Source: Bacteroidota bacterium (GTDB taxonomy: Bacteria > Bacteroidota > Bacteroidia > Bacteroidales > FEN-979). Taken from it: a stretch of 64,000 nt of DNA. Within the stretch, counting starts at the first letter, position 1; the number at the start of each line of letters is the position of its first letter. Both the position numbers and the translations under genes were made by a program. The notes beneath the pieces are model-generated. The model was not told the DNA's origin, ran no database searches, and saw nothing but the letters and a program-made list of their open reading frames with translations. Below, one piece after another: positions 8,269 through 17,984 of this stretch. The DNA is taken from contig JAPLDK010000030.1 in assembly GCA_026391775.1 (NCBI GenBank), positions 25,742 to 89,741 of the forward strand. The letters are read 5' to 3'.

Positions 8269-11034
8269 TCAATTATCAGCGCAATGCAACCGGCATGATC
8301 CATATGAAAACTTGCAACTGCATTTACCAAGGGCTTTCTCAACGATCAGGTTCTGCTGCACTTTGTGAAGCTGTGAAGATCCTGTAGCCGGACTTCCGCT
8401 TGGGGGCCTGGCCACATAGGTAAGCTTAAGCTTCAGGAAATTATTGACTATATAGTTCAATGCACCCATATTGGCGGGTTCTTCCTGCACCCATTCGAAA
8501 TGTTTTGCATTGGGATAAGAAGAAACCACATTTTTCAGCTTTTCTCCGGGCAGGGGATAAAGCTGTTCAAGCCTTATCACTGCCACGTTTTGAACTCCAA
8601 GCTGTTCCCGCTTTTCGATGATATCATAATATACCTTACCGGAACAGAATGCCAGTTTGGTGACCTTACTTTTATCCACAACGGTATCGTCCAGCACTTC
8701 CTGGAATCCGCCCTGTGTAAACCCGCTGATCTTTGAAACACAACGGGGATGCCTCAGAAGGCTCTTGGGTGTGAACACAACAAGAGGTTTGCGGAATTCC
8801 CGGACAAGCTGCCTTCTGAGCAGATGAAAAAAATTCGCAGGAGTGCTGCAGTTTGCGATCTGCCAGTTATAATGGCCCGACAAAGTGAGAAAGCGTTCAA
8901 GCCTTGCACTGGAATGTTCAGGGCCCTGGCCTTCATAACCATGGGGCAGGAACAGCACAAGCCCGTTCATGACCTTCCACTTATCCTCTGCGCTGCTGAG
9001 GTACTGGTCGATGATAACCTGGGTACCATTATTGAAATCCCCGAATTGGGCTTCCCAGATAGTAAGTCCCTGTGGGGCTGCAAACGCAAACCCGTATTCG
9101 AACCCGAGCACGCCATATTCCGAAAGAAGGGAATTATATATTCTGAAAGTTGCCTGTTTTTCGCTTATGTGGTCCAGAGGAATGAACTTATTTTCTGAGT
9201 CCTCTACGGTAAGCACGGCATGGCGGTGGGAGAAGGTGCCCCGCTGTGAATCCTGCCCGCTGATGCGGATAGGATGGCCGTCTCTGAGCAGGCTGCCATA
9301 AGCCAGGAGCTCTCCCATAGCCCAGTCAAGCCTGCCTTCGCCTTCGAGCATAGCCTTACGGTCTTCCTGAAGCTTCACTACTTTGCGAAAAAATTTCACT
9401 CCTGTGGGGAGAACTGTCAGTTTATCGCCAATCTCCCTGAGTGTGGATTCCGGAATTGCAGTCAGGGGTGAGATGATGAAATCTTCAGGAACCGCCCTGC
9501 GGATGTCTTTCCACAGAGGTCCAAGGAAGGAGGTTATATCAGCCTTCTCAATGGTTTTGGAAGATTGGAATGCCTTTTCGAGGGCCGTATTGATTTCGTT
9601 CCTAATGCCGCTGATGTCAAATTCGCCTGCGGTACCTTCCTCTTCAAGCTTCTTTATATAGATCTCGAGAGGATCGGGATGGGTCTCTATTATCTTATAC
9701 AATATGGGCTGGGTAAAACGGGGCTCATCGCTTTCGTTATGACCGAATTTACGGTAGCCGAGAAGGTCTATGAAAACATCCTTATGAAATTGCAGACGGA
9801 ATTCCATGGCAAGCTGTACCGTATAGACTATCGCTTCAACATCATCGGCATTTACATGGAACACAGGCGACTGGATGGTTTTTGCCACATCGGTGCAATA
9901 AACACTTGATCTTCCGTCGAGATAATTCGTCGTGAACCCTATCTGGTTATTGATGACCAGATGGATGGTCCCACCGGTTTTATAGGCTTCAAGGTCGGCC
10001 ATCTGGGTAGTCTCGTACACAATGCCCTGGCCGGAAATCGAGGCATCTCCATGGATCAGGACGGGTACGACCTTAGCGTTGTCCCCATCATATGTATGAT
10101 CAATCCGCCCGCGGGCCAGTCCTTCAACTACCGGGTCAACCGCTTCAAGGTGGGAGGGATTGGGACAGAGTGAGAGGTTAAGGTGCTGCCCGCTTCCGCC
10201 GGCTACCGTTGTGGAATAGCCAAGGTGGTATTTGACATCCCCAAGGAGTTCGTCATCGCTGTATTCCTTGCCTTCAAATTCCGAAAATATCTGTTCAAAG
10301 GGTTTCTGCATGATGTTGCCAAGCACATTGAGCCTGCCCCTGTGAGCCATTCCCAGGATGAATTCCTTCACCCCTAGTTCAGCCCCTTTCCTGATAACCG
10401 CATCCAATGCGGGAATAAGCGATTCAACGCCTTCAAGCGAGAAGCTTTTATGGCCCGGGAATTTCTTATGAATGAACTTCTCCATCAGGACAGCCTCTGA
10501 AAGTTTTCTGAGGATAAGGCCTTTTTCTTCAATTGAAAAGGAAGGAGAGTTCTTTACCGGTTCCATTCTGGCGATGAACCATTCAACCACTTCCGGCCTG
10601 CGGATATAGTAATACTCTATCCCGACCGATTCACAATATGTTTTCTGCAGATATGCAATGATGTCGATGAGTTTTGCGTTACCGAGGCCAAGTTCTTTTC
10701 CTGCCTGGAAATGCTTGATCAGGTCATCCTTCCCAAGGCCGAAATTTTCTATATCGAGGGTGGGTGAATATTTGCGCCTGGTCCTTACAGGGTTGGTTTT
10801 TGTGAAGAGATGGCCCCTCTGACGGTAGGCGGCTATCAGGTTCATTACCTTGAATTCGTTGGGATAGAGGAAAGCTTCACCTTCATCGGCTTTGTAGTTT
10901 TTCTGGCAGAATTCGAAGCCTTCAAAGAATTTCCGCCATGATTCATCAACCGATGCAGGATCTTCACGGTATTTCCTGAAGAGTTCCTCTATCACGGCAT
11001 TATCCAATGTATTGAGATATGAGAATGGGTCCAT
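8269..11034 (-). CDS. sucA: 2-oxoglutarate dehydrogenase E1 component
   Basis: Thiamine-diphosphate-dependent E1 of the 2-oxoglutarate dehydrogenase complex: it decarboxylates 2-oxoglutarate and succinylates the lipoyl arm of SucB. The 921 residues have the family length. Visible are the N-terminal E2-binding segment (SYLNTLDNAVIEELFRKYRE), the GMAHRGRLNVLGN motif, HLGYS, the HGDASISGQGIVYE thiamine diphosphate/metal motif with the second half NNQIGFTT, and the EWVQEEPANMGA C-terminal motif. It is the first gene of a minus-strand run that includes sucB and nadB. A TATCTTTG element lies just upstream. E3 (lipoamide dehydrogenase) is not in the window. Confidence 0.95.
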   Translation of the reverse strand: MDPFSYLNTLDNAVIEELFRKYREDPASVDESWRKFFEGFEFCQKNYKADEGEAFLYPNEFKVMNLIAAYRQRGHLFTKTNPVRTRRKYSPTLDIENFGLGKDDLIKHFQAGKELGLGNAKLIDIIAYLQKTYCESVGIEYYYIRRPEVVEWFIARMEPVKNSPSFSIEEKGLILRKLSEAVLMEKFIHKKFPGHKSFSLEGVESLIPALDAVIRKGAELGVKEFILGMAHRGRLNVLGNIMQKPFEQIFSEFEGKEYSDDELLGDVKYHLGYSTTVAGGSGQHLNLSLCPNPSHLEAVDPVVEGLARGRIDHTYDGDNAKVVPVLIHGDASISGQGIVYETTQMADLEAYKTGGTIHLVINNQIGFTTNYLDGRSSVYCTDVAKTIQSPVFHVNADDVEAIVYTVQLAMEFRLQFHKDVFIDLLGYRKFGHNESDEPRFTQPILYKIIETHPDPLEIYIKKLEEEGTAGEFDISGIRNEINTALEKAFQSSKTIEKADITSFLGPLWKDIRRAVPEDFIISPLTAIPESTLREIGDKLTVLPTGVKFFRKVVKLQEDRKAMLEGEGRLDWAMGELLAYGSLLRDGHPIRISGQDSQRGTFSHRHAVLTVEDSENKFIPLDHISEKQATFRIYNSLLSEYGVLGFEYGFAFAAPQGLTIWEAQFGDFNNGTQVIIDQYLSSAEDKWKVMNGLVLFLPHGYEGQGPEHSSARLERFLTLSGHYNWQIANCSTPANFFHLLRRQLVREFRKPLVVFTPKSLLRHPRCVSKISGFTQGGFQEVLDDTVVDKSKVTKLAFCSGKVYYDIIEKREQLGVQNVAVIRLEQLYPLPGEKLKNVVSSYPNAKHFEWVQEEPANMGALNYIVNNFLKLKLTYVARPPSGSPATGSSQLHKVQQNLIVEKALGKCSCKFSYGSCRLHCADN

Positions 11035-11059
11035 GGGTATTCAGAAAACAGATGAAAAG

Positions 11060-11067
11060 CAAAGATA
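11060..11067 (-). promoter_or_regulatory. -7 element upstream of sucA
   Basis: On the minus strand this reads TATCTTTG, a match to the Bacteroidota -7 consensus TAnnTTTG, 26 bases before the sucA start codon. I do not see a clear TTTG at the -33 spacing. Confidence 0.5.
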
Positions 11068-11148
11068 TTAAAAATCGTGATGATCGTTTTGTTCCTTATG
11101 GCCGTGATGAACGTGGGTATACTAATGCGACTTTTAAGATATAATTGC

Positions 11149-12654
11149 CTACTTCGCGATCTCTCTGCTTACCTTTAAAATCTGAATATCAGCCAGCTTT
11201 CTCACGTCGTTATTCAGATCTCCTTTATCCAGGACAATGATATTGAATCCTTTTTTTCTCAGCTCGCCGAGTACATTTATTTCAGGAATTTCGGGATAGG
11301 CTGTAGCACCTGTATAAAACATGGCTTCAATGGGGTGTGCGGTGTTGAATATCACAGTTTTTCTTTCATCATGAATGTTTTTTTTAAGGGCTTTAAGATC
11401 TATTGCCCATTGATGCCGCCTTTCCCTGATTTCAAAAAAGCTGACCCGTTCAATGCAATATCTTACGGGCAGGGCGAGTAACAGTAAAATGATTGTATAA
11501 ATCAGCCATGTGTATTTATACCTGTAGCGATAGAGATATTGACAAAATATGCCAGTTATTATGAATATTGCCGGAGCAGTGAAAATGATATAGCCTATCA
11601 TTTTTGTTTGAACGATAGAGAAGAAAATTATTGGGACGAACAGCCAGACAGCTAAGGCAAGTCGATTATAATTCTTTAAGTCAGTGAATGTTTTGTAAAG
11701 GAACCAGATAAGTGGAATATAGATCAACTCCCCAAAGACAATTCTGAGGTTATCGAAATAATAATAAAAAGGACCACCTTGCTTATCCAGCACTTCAGTA
11801 ATATGTCTCAGGTTGTAATGGCTTTCCCATTGAGATTCCAAAGGGAACTCATAATGAATATACAGCTGCCAGGGCATCACCGTAACAAGAATGACAAAGC
11901 AGAGGATAAGCAGGTTCATAAGGATTTGGGCAATTGTGAATTTTTTTGAGCCAATTATAAAAAGATACCAGATTGGAATGACAATAAGAGCAGGTAACCA
12001 TTTGCACAGGATAGCAGCACCGATACTCATTCCGCAAAAAATATTACAGGCCTGGTTTTTATTGTTCAGGGAGAATTTCAATGCAAAGAACACAGCAAGT
12101 TCAATAAAAAACAGGTAAGATGCATCGATATGGTCCGTAGCCATCCGCCCACCGGAAAATTCAATTATTAGACCATGAATTGAATACAGAAAAGCGGCAA
12201 TGAATCCGACTTTAACGTTAGCAAGTGACTGTCCAATCCTGAAGGTCAGCCAAATCCCAAGTGTTGTCAGAAGTATGGAGGGCAGGCGTACAGCGATTTC
12301 ATTGGGGCCAAAGACTCCCATGCTTAACGCCATCATCCACAGGGGCAATGGTTGTTTGTGCAGCCAGATGTGATTACTGGTCCAATTATGATAATCAAAG
12401 GGTAAAACAGGATTATCATACAAAGCAGGCAGCAAGGGGTGACTGATCAGGTTCTTTGCGACCAAGGCATGATAACGTTCATCCCAGGCATGCAAATAGA
12501 AATCGGAAGCGAAATATATTCTTAAGATAAGGCCGCAGATCATCAGCAGCAGAACTGCAATAACCATGCGATTATATAGGAAGAATCTCCAGGAAAAGAA
12601 ATATCCGGCAGTACAGATGATCAAAGTGAATATGCCGTAATATAAATTTTCCAT
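11149..12654 (-). CDS. GT39-like membrane glycosyltransferase (ArnT/PMT family)
   Basis: An integral membrane protein of 501 residues with about ten hydrophobic segments in the N-terminal 400 residues and a soluble C-terminal tail. It resembles the GT-C glycosyltransferases of family 39 (dolichyl/polyprenyl-phosphate-mannose or -arabinose protein/lipid transferases): a first periplasmic loop with an acidic DER motif (HAWDERYHALVAKNLI), then HKQPLPLWMMAL and VRLPSILLTTLG. Such enzymes use a polyprenyl-phosphate-linked sugar and transfer it to lipid A or protein on the outer side of the inner membrane. The acceptor cannot be told from the sequence. It is followed on the same strand, after 114 bases, by sucA, which has its own promoter-like element, so I do not take them as one operon. 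Confidence 0.8.
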   Translation of the reverse strand: MENLYYGIFTLIICTAGYFFSWRFFLYNRMVIAVLLLMICGLILRIYFASDFYLHAWDERYHALVAKNLISHPLLPALYDNPVLPFDYHNWTSNHIWLHKQPLPLWMMALSMGVFGPNEIAVRLPSILLTTLGIWLTFRIGQSLANVKVGFIAAFLYSIHGLIIEFSGGRMATDHIDASYLFFIELAVFFALKFSLNNKNQACNIFCGMSIGAAILCKWLPALIVIPIWYLFIIGSKKFTIAQILMNLLILCFVILVTVMPWQLYIHYEFPLESQWESHYNLRHITEVLDKQGGPFYYYFDNLRIVFGELIYIPLIWFLYKTFTDLKNYNRLALAVWLFVPIIFFSIVQTKMIGYIIFTAPAIFIITGIFCQYLYRYRYKYTWLIYTIILLLLALPVRYCIERVSFFEIRERRHQWAIDLKALKKNIHDERKTVIFNTAHPIEAMFYTGATAYPEIPEINVLGELRKKGFNIIVLDKGDLNNDVRKLADIQILKVSREIAK

Positions 12655-12715
12655 TCTTCTGAAATACCATCAGAAAGATTGAGGGCAGAGGATGGCCTCT
12701 TGGTTTCTGACAGGT

Positions 12716-14470
12716 TTAATTTTTTAAAAATGTTGATTGATAGGATTGATAATAAATATTCAATCTCAGAAGGTATAATCCTGAAGGGAGGCCAGAAACG
12801 TTTATTGACTTTGGATTTCGTTGTTCAATGACTTTCACACCCCGGATGTCATATACCATAACCAGCATGTCTTCATGATGTGGAAAATTTAGGAATAGCC
12901 TGTCCTGACAGGGATTCGGATAAACTGAAAATTCCGGCAAGCTGTTCTGAATCACAGCTGTCGGGGTAAAGTCAAAGGAATGAACTGTTGAGAAAGCTGA
13001 AGGCAGGAAGCCGTTATCGATTGCCTGCACGCTCCAGTAATAGGTCCCCTGTACAAGGCCGTTGATGGTCCAGCTTGTATCCTGGTTTGTATTACCGGTG
13101 CAGGCAATCCTGCGGAAGCCTGTAGAGCAGTCGGACATGGGGCTTAGAACGTCTATTGAATCGTAGCCACTGCCGATGAACATGTTGTACATCAGGCCAT
13201 CCGAAGGAGTTTGTGCATCGATGGCTTTATCCCATTTGAGGGTCACAGTATTCCCATGATGCTCCATGCTGAGGTTGGCAGGTTGAACCGGGGGAGTATT
13301 GGTGAAAAACTGGGAAGTCCCGGAGGTATTGCGGTAGAGCCTTGTTGCGGTTTCCCCGTAAGAACCGGTACCTGACATTAGCAAGTCGGTAAAGCCATCG
13401 TTATTGTAATCGGCGAAGGCAGTGCCGCCTGAACCAATACCGCCCATATCGGTATAAAAATTGTTGAACACCATATCCCCTTCGTTATGGTAAAGGAAGG
13501 TTACCGCGCTTCCGCCGCATGAGTGCACCTTTCCGTTCACAATAAAATCGGGCCTGCCGTCATTATCGTAATCGGCAATGCCCATGTTTGTTGAGAACAG
13601 GTTAAAGGTGTAATTATCTATCTGTTCAAACACATCGTTGCCTTTGTTTTTATAGATAAGGAGGTAACCGAATGCGGTATCCACTCCCGATATAAGCAGG
13701 TCCATATCGCCATCCCTGTCAAGGTCGGCCCATTTGGAACTGCCAAGGCTGAGCCCCAGAATTCCCGAAGGCTGCACGCTGACTTCCGTAAAAACACCAT
13801 GGTCGTTGCGGAAGAGCTTTGACACATCGCCTACATCAACATGACCGCATACAAATACATCAGTTTGTCCGTCGTTGTTGTAATCGACCCAGTTACAGGA
13901 GGCATAGGTCAAGGCAGGGAGAGGAGCTGCAATTTCTGAAAACCCTAAACAACCGTTGTTGTGAAGGATCTTCGCGATGTTATTCCCAGCCATGAGAATG
14001 TCGAGCCTCCCGTCGTTATCATAATCGCCCCAGTGGGCCTGTCCTGATGAAACTGCATAGGGGAGAGGTATAGCTGAAGCTACGGGGCTGCCGTTGGAGA
14101 AAGCGATAACATAGGCTTTAGTATCACCCCCGGCATCGTTTCCGGTAATCAGCAGATCAAGCCAGCCGTTATTGTCTGCATCTCCCCATTCGATGCTGCC
14201 ATTGGTCAGATGGGGCAGGGCAAACCCTGAGTTGATAAACAGCCCGTTATCATTCCTGTAAACATATGTCCTGGGGATCCCGGCGCTGTCGCCGCAAATA
14301 GCAACATCGAGGTCGCCATCCCTGTCATAATCCCCCCAGGAAACCCAGCTGTGGGCGAGATCGGGAAGACCGGTATTTTGAACCAGTTCAAACGGCTGGG
14401 TCTGGGCCGAAAGGTTGTTGGCAATGCCCGTAAAAAGCAGGAGTAATACAAGGCTTAACAGTTTACGCAT
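12716..14470 (-). CDS. Secreted FG-GAP/VCBS repeat protein with T9SS sorting domain
   Basis: A 584-residue exoprotein with an N-terminal signal peptide (LLSLVLLLLFTGIANNLSAQ). Residues 35-390 are FG-GAP/VCBS repeats forming a beta-propeller; each contains calcium-binding acidic loops such as DYDRDGDLDVA, DADNNGWLDLL, DYDNDGRLDIL and DLDRDGDMDLL. About residues 395-500 look like a fibronectin type III domain. The C-terminal 80 residues are a type A T9SS sorting domain (VYPNPCQDRLFLNF, LPSGLYLLRLNI). Such proteins are surface-exposed and often adhesive, but no ligand can be inferred. The start lies 6 bases downstream of the dsbD stop, so the two are probably cotranscribed. Confidence 0.88.
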   Translation of the reverse strand: MRKLLSLVLLLLFTGIANNLSAQTQPFELVQNTGLPDLAHSWVSWGDYDRDGDLDVAICGDSAGIPRTYVYRNDNGLFINSGFALPHLTNGSIEWGDADNNGWLDLLITGNDAGGDTKAYVIAFSNGSPVASAIPLPYAVSSGQAHWGDYDNDGRLDILMAGNNIAKILHNNGCLGFSEIAAPLPALTYASCNWVDYNNDGQTDVFVCGHVDVGDVSKLFRNDHGVFTEVSVQPSGILGLSLGSSKWADLDRDGDMDLLISGVDTAFGYLLIYKNKGNDVFEQIDNYTFNLFSTNMGIADYDNDGRPDFIVNGKVHSCGGSAVTFLYHNEGDMVFNNFYTDMGGIGSGGTAFADYNNDGFTDLLMSGTGSYGETATRLYRNTSGTSQFFTNTPPVQPANLSMEHHGNTVTLKWDKAIDAQTPSDGLMYNMFIGSGYDSIDVLSPMSDCSTGFRRIACTGNTNQDTSWTINGLVQGTYYWSVQAIDNGFLPSAFSTVHSFDFTPTAVIQNSLPEFSVYPNPCQDRLFLNFPHHEDMLVMVYDIRGVKVIEQRNPKSINVSGLPSGLYLLRLNIYYQSYQSTFLKN

Positions 14471-14476
14471 ACTGTA

Positions 14477-16606
14477 TTATTTTTTCTGTTGTTTCCGGAA
14501 ATTATCAAGCGCTCCGTCGAGCCATTTTACAAATTCATCCACGTTCAGGTTATACGCACGGGGCTGGGCCAGCAGGTTTCCCGAAGTGTCGAGCAGTACG
14601 TAATACGGCTGCGAATTAATATTATATCCTGAGATCTGGAGGTCGGCATAGATCTTGCCAATGGATTTCTTCACTTTGCCGTCGTACTTGCTTGTGACCC
14701 ATTCATTCGCGGGGACTTCGGTTTTATCATCCACATACAGGGCAGTCACAATAAATTTTTCACGAAGTCTTTGAAGGACGGGTGGCGCTGACCATACATT
14801 GGCTTCCATTTCGCGGCAGTTCACGCAGCCGTGGCCAGTAAAGTCGATAAACAGGGGCTTGTTCAACTTTTTAGCGCATGACAGACCCTGTTTATAATCG
14901 AAGTAACCGTCGAGGCCGTGGGGCAGTTTCAGGAAGTCGCCATATCTTGGTTTTTCGCAGAGGGCGGATGTCGTGTTGCCGCCGGTCCCGCTGCCTGAAA
15001 ATGCTTTGACTTCTTCCCGGATAATTCTCGTGAGGTCGAAGTCGAGCGAGGTCTCGGGAGGAAGATATCCGGATAAAGCTTTAAGGGGTGCGCCAAACAT
15101 GCCCGGGACCATATACATCACAAATGAGAAGGTGATGATCGCAAGCAACAGCCTGGGAACACTGATGAATGGAAGGTCGGAATCGTGATGGAATTTGAGC
15201 TTTCCAAGCAGGTAAAATCCCATAAGGGTGAATGTAATGATCCACATGGCCAGGTAAACTTCCCTGTCGAGGATATGCCAGTGGTAAGTCTGGTCGGCAA
15301 TGCTCAGGAATTTGAGACCCAGCGCGATTTCAAGGAAGCCCAGGACAACTTTGACCGAGTTCAGCCATCCGCCCGATTTGGGAAGGCCTGCCAGCCATGA
15401 AGGGAAGAAGGCAAAGAGGGCAAAAGGCAGGGCAAAGGCCAGTGAAAAGCCTAACATCCCGATGATGGGCTGCAGGATCTGCCCGCTGGCCGATTTCACC
15501 AGAATCGCTCCGACAATAGGTCCGGTACAGGAGAAAGAAACCAGCACCAGGGTAAATGCCATGAAGAATGCGCCGGTGTATCCGCCTTTATCGGCCTGTT
15601 TATCGGCTTTGTTCACCAGCCAGCTTGGGAGGGTGATCTCAAACATTCCCAGGAATGATGCGGCAAAGACCATGAAGATCAGGAAGAAAAACACGTTGGG
15701 GATCCAGTGTGTGCTGAGGAAATTCGCGAAATTAGCGCCCAGTGTGACCGCAACAACTGTTCCGATGACTGTATAGATAACGATGATTGAAAGTCCGTAT
15801 ACAATGGCCTGCATACGTCCTTTGCGTTTGTTCTCACTGCCTTTCATGAAAAAAGTAACGGTCATTGGGATCATTGGGAAAACGCATGGGGTAACGATAG
15901 CGGCCAGTCCGGCAAGGAAACTGATAAGGAAAAATACAAGAAGTGATTTGTTTTCTTCAGTGCCTGCAGGGACTGCACTGAACCGGCTGATTTTCGCAGA
16001 GTCCTGTTTTGCGCTGCAGCAGGCTTTTCCGGCTTTGGATGTGTCGGTTGTTGCGGCATTTTGAGTTGTGGCATCTGCTGCGGTTATGCCTTTTTGCGCC
16101 GGGCTGGTTTTTTCAGGTTGGGGCTGGGTGGTAGCTGAAGTTTCAGGGTTCCCCTTGATTGCAAATTCGAACTCCGCTTCCGTTGGAGCAATGCATGAGC
16201 GGTCGTTGCAGCACATGAAATAAACGTTTCCTTTTATAGTGAAATCCTTTTTGCCAATGACTTTTATTTTCTGTTTAAAAACCGCTCTGTCCGGGAAATA
16301 AGTAACAACCATATTGTTAATCTGGGGATCTTTTTCCTTTACCCCTTTAGGCTCAACAACTTTTCCAAGCAGTTCATAATCCGGGCTTTTTATGAACGTG
16401 AATTCTGTTGGTACAGGTCCTTCAGGAATAACTTCCTGTGAATAGGTATGCCAGCCTCTGTCGGAATTTGAAATCAACAACAGGGTAACCTCACCTGCTT
16501 TGGTCGGTTCAACTTTGAATGACCATTTTACCGGTTCGAGAACCTGTGAGAATAAAATGAATGGCATCAGGGTAAATGCGAGGAGGAAGAAACGGGATCT
16601 ATTCAT
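14477..16606 (-). CDS. dsbD: Thiol:disulfide interchange protein DsbD
   Basis: Inner-membrane protein that passes electrons from cytoplasmic thioredoxin to periplasmic thiols. Order: signal peptide, periplasmic N-terminal domain (to about residue 150 of the product), a polar linker containing CC, a block of eight membrane helices with the paired redox cysteines (VTPCVFPMIP and FSCTGPIVG), and a C-terminal thioredoxin-like domain with the CxxC site GCVNC. I chose the start at 16606 (MNRSRFFLLAF), which begins the signal peptide; a start 96 bases further upstream is possible in frame but would place 32 odd residues before the signal and lie upstream of the -7 element at 16634-16641. The FG-GAP gene follows after 6 bases. 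Confidence 0.92.
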   Translation of the reverse strand: MNRSRFFLLAFTLMPFILFSQVLEPVKWSFKVEPTKAGEVTLLLISNSDRGWHTYSQEVIPEGPVPTEFTFIKSPDYELLGKVVEPKGVKEKDPQINNMVVTYFPDRAVFKQKIKVIGKKDFTIKGNVYFMCCNDRSCIAPTEAEFEFAIKGNPETSATTQPQPEKTSPAQKGITAADATTQNAATTDTSKAGKACCSAKQDSAKISRFSAVPAGTEENKSLLVFFLISFLAGLAAIVTPCVFPMIPMTVTFFMKGSENKRKGRMQAIVYGLSIIVIYTVIGTVVAVTLGANFANFLSTHWIPNVFFFLIFMVFAASFLGMFEITLPSWLVNKADKQADKGGYTGAFFMAFTLVLVSFSCTGPIVGAILVKSASGQILQPIIGMLGFSLAFALPFALFAFFPSWLAGLPKSGGWLNSVKVVLGFLEIALGLKFLSIADQTYHWHILDREVYLAMWIITFTLMGFYLLGKLKFHHDSDLPFISVPRLLLAIITFSFVMYMVPGMFGAPLKALSGYLPPETSLDFDLTRIIREEVKAFSGSGTGGNTTSALCEKPRYGDFLKLPHGLDGYFDYKQGLSCAKKLNKPLFIDFTGHGCVNCREMEANVWSAPPVLQRLREKFIVTALYVDDKTEVPANEWVTSKYDGKVKKSIGKIYADLQISGYNINSQPYYVLLDTSGNLLAQPRAYNLNVDEFVKWLDGALDNFRKQQKK

Positions 16607-16633
16607 GATTTCCGGATTCGGATTGTTAGGGTA

Positions 16634-16641
16634 CAAAGGTA
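16634..16641 (-). promoter_or_regulatory. -7 element upstream of dsbD
   Basis: The minus strand reads TACCTTTG, matching TAnnTTTG, 28 bases before the preferred dsbD start at 16606. It supports the shorter start because the alternative start at 16702 would lie upstream of transcription. Confidence 0.5.
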
Positions 16642-16814
16642 GTAAAATATCGAAAATTGTGATAATCGCGTGGATGTGATCTTTTTGCTGTAACCGCATC
16701 AATCATTATTTGGTTACCGATTTTTTTTACGGTTCAGAATATTAGTATTAATTTAGTAGTTGCTACAGGGATGCCCGGTTTGAATTCCTGTCTGCTGGTT
16801 TAAAAGAAAAGTGA

Positions 16815-17984
16815 ATGAAATCAAGGGATTTGAAAATATTCCGATGGGTACGGCCGGACTTTTTTGTGGTCACCCTTCTTTTATTTATCACAGTGGCCCT
16901 TGTCGAACTCTTTGCCCTTAACCTCACTTTCTTTAACCCTGTTGAAAAAGCCCTTACCGACTTCAATTTCAGTGACCTGCTGTATTCGAAACTTAGCTCG
17001 AAGCAGGAATTACTAGACAAACGGATACGCAGCTTTCATCCAAAAGTGATCGGATTCGATGGCTTTTTCTCAGTTCGTCGCGATTCAACTGTGGATGCAA
17101 TGTTACTTGAGCAGTTGAGCCAGGAGCGAAATCTGGCCATGGCCTGTTATCTTGTTGATAGAAACACAGCGGATGGCAGTTTCGACAGCCTGGAAACATC
17201 CGACCCTTATTTCAATACCGGGGAGCGGGCCATTGTGAACCTTGGCGGTGCCAACCCTGAAACCTCCACGGTACGCACTTTTAGCCCGGTGCAGGTATTC
17301 AAAGGCGATACCCTATGGGCCATGGCTGCAGAAGTCGTAAGAAAATATGATCCTGCCGCATTCAGCCGCCTGGCCAGGCGGAACAACGTTCGGGAGATCA
17401 TCAATTACACCGGCAACCATAATGCATTCATAAGCTACGATGCAGAGGAGGTGCTCGACTCCACTTCCGATCTGAGTATGATAAAAGATAAGATCGTGTT
17501 GATGGGGTATATCGGCAATTCTTTCCGGAATGTCAATGATCTCGAGGATATATATTTCACGCCGATGAATCCGGAACTGGCCGGCAGGTCCCGACCCGAT
17601 ATGTACGGTGTGGTGATCCATGCCAATGCCGCCAGCATGATCCTTTCCGGCAATTATATCAATGTGATGCCTGAATGGCTTCAGATCCTGTTTTCCTTCA
17701 TTTTCTGTTATCTGTATGTCCTTTTCTTCACGTGGTTCAATTCCAGGAATCCGGCTTTATTTGATCTGCTCTTCCCGGCGATCCTGCTGGCGATCAATGT
17801 TCTGATCGTCTACACTTTCTTTATCCTATACAAAACCTTTAGCTACAGCATTTACGCTACATATTTCCTGATACCGGTGCTGTTTTACAAATTGTTCCTC
17901 ACCTGGTATGAACGCGCCATCCATGTTATCGCCCGGAGGATCCAGGTGCATCCATTTTTATTACCCCCTAAACCGAAGCCATGA
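16815..17984 (+). CDS. CHASE2 domain membrane protein
   Basis: A 389-residue protein with one N-terminal membrane helix (residues 17-37), a periplasmic CHASE2-type sensor domain (about 40-280) and three C-terminal membrane helices (about 283-370). CHASE2 features are the FHPKVIGFDGFF opening, GERAIVNLGG, the INYTGN segment, KDKIVLMGYIG and the DMYGVVIHANAASMIL motif before the helices. CHASE2 is an extracellular input domain normally joined to kinase or cyclase output modules. Here nothing follows the helices except a short basic tail, so there is no output domain. It overlaps the next gene by 4 bases (ATGA), implying translational coupling, and diverges from dsbD. The ligand is unknown. Confidence 0.85.
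   Translation: MKSRDLKIFRWVRPDFFVVTLLLFITVALVELFALNLTFFNPVEKALTDFNFSDLLYSKLSSKQELLDKRIRSFHPKVIGFDGFFSVRRDSTVDAMLLEQLSQERNLAMACYLVDRNTADGSFDSLETSDPYFNTGERAIVNLGGANPETSTVRTFSPVQVFKGDTLWAMAAEVVRKYDPAAFSRLARRNNVREIINYTGNHNAFISYDAEEVLDSTSDLSMIKDKIVLMGYIGNSFRNVNDLEDIYFTPMNPELAGRSRPDMYGVVIHANAASMILSGNYINVMPEWLQILFSFIFCYLYVLFFTWFNSRNPALFDLLFPAILLAINVLIVYTFFILYKTFSYSIYATYFLIPVLFYKLFLTWYERAIHVIARRIQVHPFLLPPKPKP

Noticed and set aside
14477..16702. Longer dsbD start at 16702
   Set aside because: It would place 32 residues before the signal peptide and begin upstream of the likely promoter at 16634-16641.
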